Positions 58,149 through 64,000 of a stretch of DNA of 64,000 bases are shown in pieces. A program made the translations under genes and the position numbers. The stretch's first letter is position 1. Each line of letters starts with the position of its first letter. This DNA comes from DSNY01 sp016861185. GTDB lineage: Bacteria > Pseudomonadota > Gammaproteobacteria > Burkholderiales > Burkholderiaceae_F. The notes under the pieces were generated by a model that did not search any database, had not been told where the DNA came from, and was given only the letters and a program-made list of their open reading frames with translations. The stretch spans positions 1 to 64,000 of the forward strand of contig SZOR01000010.1 in assembly GCA_030263275.1 (NCBI GenBank), given 5' to 3'.

Positions 58149-59837
58149 CTAATCCCGCCGCGAACGCCAGATCGAGACGATGATCCAGACGCTGTTGACG
58201 AACGCGAGCACGTAGCCGAGCAGCCCGAGCACCGTAAAAAACGGGATGCCGAACAGCTGCGGGCCGGAGGTGACCGTCATCACGATCGAGGAGCCGATGA
58301 CGACCGACGCGGTCATGATGCCGATCGTGATGCGGTCGATCGTGTTGTCCAGTTTGCGCACGAAGCTGTCCAGCCGCTTCAGGTCGATGTCCACGCGCAT
58401 GCGACCGCGGCGCGCGTCCTTCAGCAGCCGCGCGACGTCGCGCGGCACCGAGCCGAGCAGGCCGAGGAACTGCGCGAGATTCGCGCCGCCGCGCCGCCCG
58501 ACCTCCGCCGGCGCGTAGCGCGCGGCGAGCGCGCGCTCGAGGAAGGGCTGCAGCCGGTCGACGAGGCGGAAGTCCGGATCGTATTTGCGGCCCAGCCCTT
58601 CGAGCGTGATCAGCGCCTTGAACATCAGCGTGAGGTCGGCCGGCAGCACGATGCCGTGCTCGCGCACCAGCGCGGTGATGCGCTGGATCAGCGCACCGAC
58701 GCGCAGGTCCTTCAGCGGCAGGTCGGCGTAGTCGAACACCAGTTCGTCGACGTCGGCGGCGAGCCGCTCGTCGTCGATCGCGTCCTCGCCCGCCCAGTCG
58801 AGCAGCACCTCGAGCATCGGCTCGCTGTCGCGACGCGCGATGCCCGACAGCAGATCGACGATCTGGTTGCGGCGCGCCGGCGAAAGGCGGCCGACCATGC
58901 CGAAGTCGATCATCGCGATGCGGTTGCCCGGCAGGTAGATCACGTTGCCCGGGTGCGGATCGGCGTGAAAGAAGCCGTCCTCGAGGATCATCTTGAGCAC
59001 CGCGTCGACACCGCGCTGCGCGAGCAGCTTCGGATCGAGCCCGGCGCGCTCGATCGCCGCCACGTCTTCGCCGCCGATGCCGTCGATCGCTTCCTGCACG
59101 TTCATCGCGCTGCTGGTCCACTGCGGGAAGACGTGCGGGATCAGGATGTAGGGGTCGTCGCGGAAGTTGCGCGCGAAGCGCTCGATGTTGTGCGCTTCGG
59201 CGGCCAGGTCCAGTTCGCGCGCGAGCGAACGGCGGAACTCCTCGACCACGCGCACCGGCTGGTAGCGGCGCGCGTCGGGCAGCTCGCCTTCGATGAACTG
59301 CGCCAGATGCGACAGCAGCCGCAGATCGGCGTCGACCTTGACCTCGATGTCCGGGCGGCGCACCTTCAGCACCACCGCGCGGCCGTCGCGCAGCCGCGCG
59401 CGGTGCACCTGGGCGATCGAGGCGGAGCCGGACGGCGTGCGTTCGAGGTCGGCGAACACCGCGTCGGGTGCGCTGCCCAGCGCGCGCTCGATGACCGGAG
59501 CGATCTGCTCGAACGGCACCGGTGCGACGGCTGCGTGCAGTTGTGCGAGTTCGGCCGTCCACTTGGGCGGCAGCAGATCCTCGCGCGTGGACAGCATCTG
59601 GCCGAGCTTGACGAACGTCGGACCCAGTTCCTCGAACGCGAGCCGCAGCCGCTGCTGCGGCTCGAGCGCCGCGCTGCGCGACACTTCGCCCCAATGCAGA
59701 ATGGTGCCGGCGCGCTCGAGAATCGACGCCACGCCGACGCGCCGCACGAGATCGCCCAGGCCGTGCCGGATGAAGACCAGGCTGATCTCGTGCAGGCGCG
59801 GCAGATCGCGCACCGCGCTGAACGCCGCCTCGGGCAC
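58149..59837 (-). CDS. UbiB/ABC1/AarF-family atypical kinase
   Basis: The 562-residue protein has the UbiB family's KxGQ motif (ELGPTFVKLGQMLSTREDLL near residue 70), an Ala-rich-loop region (GSASIAQVHRARLRDGRAVV near residue 130), the catalytic-loop FFHADPHPGNVIYLPGNRIA, and MIDFGMVGRLSPARRNQIVD. Two C-terminal helices (ITIGIMTASVVIGSSIVMTV and VLGLLGYVLAFVNSVWIIVS) anchor it in the membrane. UbiB proteins support ubiquinone synthesis or lipid handling. GTG start, 8 bp after the upstream gene, so it is in an operon with it. Confidence 0.92.
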   Translation of the reverse strand: MPEAAFSAVRDLPRLHEISLVFIRHGLGDLVRRVGVASILERAGTILHWGEVSRSAALEPQQRLRLAFEELGPTFVKLGQMLSTREDLLPPKWTAELAQLHAAVAPVPFEQIAPVIERALGSAPDAVFADLERTPSGSASIAQVHRARLRDGRAVVLKVRRPDIEVKVDADLRLLSHLAQFIEGELPDARRYQPVRVVEEFRRSLARELDLAAEAHNIERFARNFRDDPYILIPHVFPQWTSSAMNVQEAIDGIGGEDVAAIERAGLDPKLLAQRGVDAVLKMILEDGFFHADPHPGNVIYLPGNRIAMIDFGMVGRLSPARRNQIVDLLSGIARRDSEPMLEVLLDWAGEDAIDDERLAADVDELVFDYADLPLKDLRVGALIQRITALVREHGIVLPADLTLMFKALITLEGLGRKYDPDFRLVDRLQPFLERALAARYAPAEVGRRGGANLAQFLGLLGSVPRDVARLLKDARRGRMRVDIDLKRLDSFVRKLDNTIDRITIGIMTASVVIGSSIVMTVTSGPQLFGIPFFTVLGLLGYVLAFVNSVWIIVSIWRSRRD

Positions 59838-59845
59838 GGGCGGAC

Positions 59846-60496
59846 CTACTTCGCTTTTTTCGGCTCCGCCTGCTGGCGCAGCGCGTCGGCGAAGCCGGCG
59901 AGCAGCCCGCTGGTGAGCAGCGTCATGTTGGCGCCGTATTCGCGCACGGCTTCCATCCCCGGCACCGCGCGTGTGCGCGCCGAGCCGCCGAGCCGATTCG
60001 CGAACTCGCTCATCACCTGCGCGAAGCGCACGCTCGCGTCCGCCCCGACGCGTTGCGCGTGCAGCGCGAGATCGGCCAGTTCGCGCCGCAGGTTGCCGGT
60101 CGTCGCGTCGGCGATGTGGTTGGCCACCGCGACGTAGTCCTGCTGCAGCTTCTGCAGCGCCGCGAAGGCGTTTTTCAGGTCGTTGTCGGTGAAGTCCTTG
60201 CCGCGCGCGGCAAGCGCCGCCAGCGCTTCGTGCACCGCCTGCGCCGAAGCGGCCAGCGCCTGGTCGAAGCCGCGGATCGCCTCGGCAAAAGCTTCGCGCG
60301 CCCGTGCGTTGTCGAGCGGCGGCGGCAGTATGGCGGCGCCGGTCATCGCGCGCACGACTTCGGTTACGCCCTCGGCATCGAGCCGGCCGCTGGTCAGCAT
60401 CTGCGCGGTCAGCTCCCGCACCCGTTCGCGGATCGCCTGCTCGTCGGCCGGCGCGGAGGAACCCGCACTGCCCGCCGGCGCTGTCGTATCGGTCAT
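59846..60496 (-). CDS. Uncharacterised helical protein, possibly DUF6781
   Basis: The 216-residue protein is predicted to be almost all helical, with an Ala-rich N-terminal segment, AIRERVRELTAQMLTSGRLD, and FADALRQQAEPKKAK at the end. It has no signal peptide or clear membrane segment. The pattern fits proteins annotated DUF6781, though I am not sure. It precedes the UbiB-type gene by 8 bp, which suggests a shared role at a membrane or polymer surface; phasin-like behaviour is one possibility. Confidence 0.6.
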   Translation of the reverse strand: MTDTTAPAGSAGSSAPADEQAIRERVRELTAQMLTSGRLDAEGVTEVVRAMTGAAILPPPLDNARAREAFAEAIRGFDQALAASAQAVHEALAALAARGKDFTDNDLKNAFAALQKLQQDYVAVANHIADATTGNLRRELADLALHAQRVGADASVRFAQVMSEFANRLGGSARTRAVPGMEAVREYGANMTLLTSGLLAGFADALRQQAEPKKAK

Positions 60497-60634
60497 TTCG
60501 CGCCTCCCGTCGTGTCGATGCGCAAGATCAGGATAGACCGATTCGGCGCCGGCCGAGCAGCGCCGTTACCCGCAATGCGTTGCGCAACTGGGTACCATGC
60601 GGCCCGCGCGTAACGCTTTCGCCGTCGCCCCGCC

Positions 60635-63484
60635 GTGCTCAACAAGCTCCTGTTCGGCTCCGCCCAACACGAACACGCCGATCCCGCGCAGCGATTGCTG
60701 GGTGTGGCCGAGCTGGCGCCGGATGCCCCGGCGCTGGCGCAACTGCTCGCCGCCGATCCCGCACCCGAGGTGCGCGCCGCCGCCGCCATGCGCTGCGTCG
60801 ATGCGGTGGCGCTGGCCGCCGCGTGGCGGGAAGAAACCGAGCCGGCGGTGCGGGCGGCGATCGCATCGTCGTTGGGCAGGGCGCTCGCCACGAGCGCCGG
60901 CGTTGCGGCCGCGCGGTCGCTGCTCGCCGCGTCCGAATGCACCGACGCGATCCGCGCCGCGGTGGCGCTCGCCGCAACCGACGAAACGCTGCGGCGCGCG
61001 GCCATCGAAGGCATCACCGACGAACAGGTGCTGGTCGATATCGCGCTGGCGGCGGAACTGGCGCCGGTGCGGCTCGCCGCGGCCGAGCGCGTCCAAACGC
61101 CGGAGCCGCTGCGGCGCCTGGCGGAGGCGGCGCGCGACAAGGATCGCGGCGTGGCGCGGATCGCGCGCCAGCGGCTCGATGCGATCGAGCATCGCGCGCA
61201 GCAGGCCGCCGCCGCCGATGCGCTGCTGGCCGAAGCCGAAGCGCTCGCCGAGCGGGCGGGGCCGATCGTGATGGCCGCGGTCGAGCTGGACCGGCGCTGG
61301 CACGCGCTCGATCTGGGCGACGACGCCGTTCGCCGGGCGCGCTGGGAGCAGATCGGCGCGCGGCTGCGCGCGCGTTTCGAGCGCGAGCACGAAGCACAAC
61401 GCGCGCGCGCGGCGTTTCAGCGGCGCTTGAACGAATGGCTGGCGGCGCTCCAATCGGCGCCGGCGACGAGTCTCTTGCCCGCGCTGCGCGGCGAACTGCT
61501 GGCGTTGCGCGAACAGGCGCAACAACTCGAAGACGGCGCCGCGCTGGCGCAACTGGAGCAGGCCGAGCAACGGATCGCGCAGTGGGAGCAGGCGGCGCCG
61601 GCGCTGGCCAGCGCCGAAGCGTTGGTCGCGGAAGCGGAGCGACTCGCAGCGGAAACGCCGATCGACGACGCGGGGCTGCCGCGCCGCTGGCAGGCGCTCG
61701 ACCTGTCGGTTCGCACGCCGGAGCTGACGCGCCGGTTCGAAGCCGCGCTGCTGGTGATCGAGAGGCGCCGGCTGGCGCTCGTGCGCGCCGCTCAGCAGCA
61801 GGAAGGGGCGGTGCGGCAGCGATTGCACGTGGCCTTGCACGCCGCCGAGCAGGCGCTGGCCGCCGGGCAATTGCACGAGGCCCGCGCCGCGGCCGGCGAG
61901 GCGCGGGAGCTGAAGTCCACCGCTGGCTTGCTGCCGAAGCCGACGGTGCAGCGGCTCGCGCGCGTCGTGCAGCAGTTGCGCGAGCTGGAGCGGTGGGAAA
62001 GCTTTGGCCAGCAGACGGCCCGCATTCAGCTGTGCGAACGCGCCGAAGCGCTCGCGCGCCAAACGCTGCCGCCCGCGACCCTGGCGCGCGAGTTGCACCA
62101 GTTGCGCGCGCAATGGAGAAAGCTCGACGAGCAGCACGCCGGCGTGCCGAAATCGTTGTGGGAACGCTTCGATGCCGCCTGCGAAAAGGCGTACGCGCCG
62201 GCGGCGCGGCATTTCGCCGAGCTGGCCGCGCAGCACAAGCAGGCGCGCAAGCAGCGCGAAGAATTCATCGCCGCGGCAGCGGCGCATGCGCCGGCGCTGC
62301 TCGCCGAGCCGCGCGACTGGCGCGCGATCGAACGCTGGTTGCGCGAAGCCGATGCGACGTGGCACGGGCCGAGCCTCGGCAGCGTGGAGCCGGGCGCGTG
62401 GAAAAAGCTCGACGCGCGCTTCAAGGCCGCGGTCGCGCCGCTGCGCGATGCCTTGTCCGGCGCGCGGGCGCAAGCGAAATCCGAACGCCAGGCGCTGATC
62501 GCCGAAGCGCAGGCGCTCGCGGCGCAGGCGCTGGAGCGCGACACGCCCGCCAAGGTGAAAGCGCTGCAGGCGCGCTGGCAGGCGCAGGCGAAGCATGTGC
62601 CGCTCGCGCCGCGCGACGAACGCGTGCTGTGGGAGCAGTTTCGCGCCGCCTGCAACGCCGTGTTCGAAGCGCGCGCCAGCGCGCGCCAGCAGGCGGATTG
62701 CCGGCAGCAGGAGCAGCGCCGCGCCTTCGAGGTCTTGTGCGGGCAGCTCGAGCAGTTGGCGCGCGCGAGCGACGTCGACGAAGCGCAGATCCGCCGCGCG
62801 CGGCACGAAGTGCTGGAGCAATGGAAAAAAGCGCTCGCGGAGAACGGCCCGGCGCCGGCGGCGCTCGAGGGGCGCTTCAGAGCCGCACGCACGCGGATCG
62901 AAGCCGCGCTCGGCACGCGCATGCGCAGGCAGCAAGAGGCGGTGTGGCACGCGCTGCTGGCGAAGGAAAGCCTGTGCGCCGAGCTCGATGCGCGGGTGAT
63001 TGCCGGCGAGGCCGATCGGACCGCGGCGGACTCCGTGCGCGAGCGCTGGGCGGCGCTGCCGCCGCTCGCCCCGGCGATGGAGCAAAAACTGCTCGCGCGG
63101 CGCGACGTTGCGTTGGCGGTGCTCGCGCGGTTGCAGGAAGAGTACGTGCGCGAAGATCACCTGGCGCTGATCGAGAAGGCCGCGCCGGCGCGCTGCGACG
63201 CGCTGCTCGAACTGGAGTTGCTGCTCGGCCTGGACAGTCCGGCCGACCTCCAGCCGCAGCGGCTCGCGGTGCAGGTCAAGCAATTGCGCGGCCGTTTCAA
63301 GGAGGCGGCGCCGCGCGGCGCGGCTTCCGTCGGCGCGATCCTGCTCGAGTGGTGCGCGTTGCCCGGCGTGGCCGATGCGCGCGATCGGCAACGCTGCGAG
63401 CGCATCGCGGCAGCACTGAGTTCCGGTGCAGTCGTTCCGAGCCCGCCCGCGCGGGGGCAGGCTGCGGCGAAGCGCTCGGGTTGA
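60635..63484 (+). CDS. DUF349 domain protein
   Basis: The 949-residue soluble protein is rich in Ala, Arg, Glu and long helices. Its N-terminal ~200 residues look like HEAT-type repeats (LLGVAELAPDAPALAQLLAA then PEVRAAAAMRCVDAVALAAA). Repeated units with LHQLRAQWRKLDEQHAGVPK and SLWERFDAACEKAYAPAARH (about residues 480-530) are the DUF349 module. Coiled coils make up much of the rest. GTG start. DUF349 proteins are of unknown function, sometimes linked to nucleic acid or cell-envelope roles. Monocistronic. Confidence 0.88.
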   Translation: MLNKLLFGSAQHEHADPAQRLLGVAELAPDAPALAQLLAADPAPEVRAAAAMRCVDAVALAAAWREETEPAVRAAIASSLGRALATSAGVAAARSLLAASECTDAIRAAVALAATDETLRRAAIEGITDEQVLVDIALAAELAPVRLAAAERVQTPEPLRRLAEAARDKDRGVARIARQRLDAIEHRAQQAAAADALLAEAEALAERAGPIVMAAVELDRRWHALDLGDDAVRRARWEQIGARLRARFEREHEAQRARAAFQRRLNEWLAALQSAPATSLLPALRGELLALREQAQQLEDGAALAQLEQAEQRIAQWEQAAPALASAEALVAEAERLAAETPIDDAGLPRRWQALDLSVRTPELTRRFEAALLVIERRRLALVRAAQQQEGAVRQRLHVALHAAEQALAAGQLHEARAAAGEARELKSTAGLLPKPTVQRLARVVQQLRELERWESFGQQTARIQLCERAEALARQTLPPATLARELHQLRAQWRKLDEQHAGVPKSLWERFDAACEKAYAPAARHFAELAAQHKQARKQREEFIAAAAAHAPALLAEPRDWRAIERWLREADATWHGPSLGSVEPGAWKKLDARFKAAVAPLRDALSGARAQAKSERQALIAEAQALAAQALERDTPAKVKALQARWQAQAKHVPLAPRDERVLWEQFRAACNAVFEARASARQQADCRQQEQRRAFEVLCGQLEQLARASDVDEAQIRRARHEVLEQWKKALAENGPAPAALEGRFRAARTRIEAALGTRMRRQQEAVWHALLAKESLCAELDARVIAGEADRTAADSVRERWAALPPLAPAMEQKLLARRDVALAVLARLQEEYVREDHLALIEKAAPARCDALLELELLLGLDSPADLQPQRLAVQVKQLRGRFKEAAPRGAASVGAILLEWCALPGVADARDRQRCERIAAALSSGAVVPSPPARGQAAAKRSG

Positions 63485-63503
63485 CGGCGCGGCGGTGCCG
63501 CCG

Positions 63504-64000
63504 TCAACGTGCGATTTCGATCGCGCCTTCTGCCGCCAGCGCGTCGATCTGTTCGTCCGAATAGCCGTACTCGCGCAGCACTTCGCGCGTGTGCTCGCCG
63601 AGCAGCGGGGCGGGGCGCTCGATCGACGTCGGCGTGTCGGAAAAGTGCAGCGGGCAACCGAGCGCTTTCGTCGGCCCGGCCTGCGGATGGACGAGGTCGA
63701 CGACCATGCCGCGTGCCTGCGTCTGCGGATGCGCCAGCGCCTCGCCGATCGAGTGCACCGGGCCGACCGGAACGCCGGCGGCGTCGAACGCCTCGATCCA
63801 CTGCGCGCGCGTGCGCGTGACGAGCACCGCGTTCATCGCCGCCACCAGCGCCTCGAGGTTGCGCATGCGATCGCTGTTGGTGCGGAAGCGCGGATCGTCG
63901 CGCCACTCGGGATGGCCCAGCACTTCGGCGATGCGCTCCCAGTTCGCCTGGTTCGCCCCGCCGATGTTGATCCAGCCGTCCTTCGTTCTGAACGCCTGAT
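63504..64000 (-). CDS. CaiB/BaiF-type CoA-transferase (5' partial)
   Basis: The frame is open to the right edge of the window, so the N-terminal part (and active-site Asp) is not visible. The visible C-terminal 165 residues include FRTKDGWINIGGANQANWER, LGHPEWRDDPRFRTNSDRMR, FDAAGVPVGPVHSIGEAL, and LLGEHTREVLREYGYSDEQI, which are characteristic of class III CoA-transferases. Such enzymes move CoA between carboxylic acids. The substrate is unknown. A fragment of the same gene end is at 57909-58050. Confidence 0.92.
   Translation of the reverse strand, partial: QAFRTKDGWINIGGANQANWERIAEVLGHPEWRDDPRFRTNSDRMRNLEALVAAMNAVLVTRTRAQWIEAFDAAGVPVGPVHSIGEALAHPQTQARGMVVDLVHPQAGPTKALGCPLHFSDTPTSIERPAPLLGEHTREVLREYGYSDEQIDALAAEGAIEIAR

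Noticed and set aside
60304..63564. 1086-codon plus-strand frame
   Set aside because: It is a high-GC shadow of the DUF349 gene, made of Arg, Ala and Gly without conserved motifs.

Overview
The window is 64 kb of very GC-rich bacterial chromosome with dense coding on both strands. The gene content (DUF4148 proteins, a trimeric Gram-negative porin, a DcaP-like porin, PagL, a mer operon with MerR/MerT/MerP, NrsF-type and zinc-finger anti-sigma factors) points to a proteobacterium, most likely a betaproteobacterium of the Burkholderiales. That assignment is an inference from families and codon use. I found no rRNA, tRNA, CRISPR array, complete insertion sequence or prophage.

Layout. (1) 1-12.4 kb: a 5'-truncated flavin disulfide oxidoreductase, an unusual intracellular trypsin-like protease, an FmdB zinc ribbon, an array of four palindromes next to a vapBC toxin-antitoxin pair, then a pirin, DUF5996, FMN reductase, semiSWEET, LysR, S9 peptidase and a glycine-zipper lipoprotein-like protein. 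(2) 12.5-26.4 kb: a long minus-strand cluster centred on a radical SAM protein of the ArsS type. It holds the two glycosyltransferases normally seen with ArsS (TIGR04282 and TIGR04283 types), a peroxiredoxin-like protein, a sodium/solute symporter, a TIGR04168-like phosphoesterase, a TVP38-disulfide-reductase fusion, a papain-like YiiX-type hydrolase, DUF547, an unrecognised NAD-binding-like protein, DUF3047, a TIGR03169-like FAD protein and DUF1499. A divergent AhpD-like gene sits at its head. This is an arsenosugar or rSAM/selenodomain type locus with many unexplained members, and it is the most interesting system here.

(3) 26.4-33.9 kb: an uncharacterised His-rich protein, a c-type cytochrome flanked by 13 Cys-containing hexapeptide repeats, a CBS protein, a PNPOx-FNR-ferredoxin fusion with an AhpD partner under a divergent LysR, and a haloacid dehalogenase. 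(4) 33.9-36.6 kb: a compact mercury resistance operon (merR divergent from merTPA) with a textbook 19-bp-spacer MerR promoter. (5) 36.7-42.1 kb: lipoprotein, porin, two small secreted proteins, AraC with an AhpD-isochorismatase pair. (6) 42.1-52.2 kb: three ECF sigma/anti-sigma modules within 10 kb, one joined to a second copy of the YiiX-type hydrolase, plus a CcdA/thioredoxin/DUF302 redox group, PagL, a DcaP-like porin, AraC and DUF3179. (7) 52.4-64 kb: HIBADH-family dehydrogenase, a secreted glycerophosphodiesterase with an EF-hand-like loop, an XRE regulator, membrane protein, PAS-GGDEF protein, UbiB-type kinase, a DUF349 protein and a CaiB/BaiF CoA-transferase running off the end.

Non-coding structure is rich. 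Seven related inverted-repeat elements built from CAGAG/CACAGAG-type arms sit immediately 3' of genes, two other REP-like families recur, two good intrinsic terminators are present, and there are at least two gene relics (a VOC C-terminal half and a CaiB tail that matches the 63.5-kb gene at 62 of 65 bases). Metal and redox chemistry (Hg, probable As or Se, thiol enzymes, three MerA-like flavoproteins) is the recurring theme.
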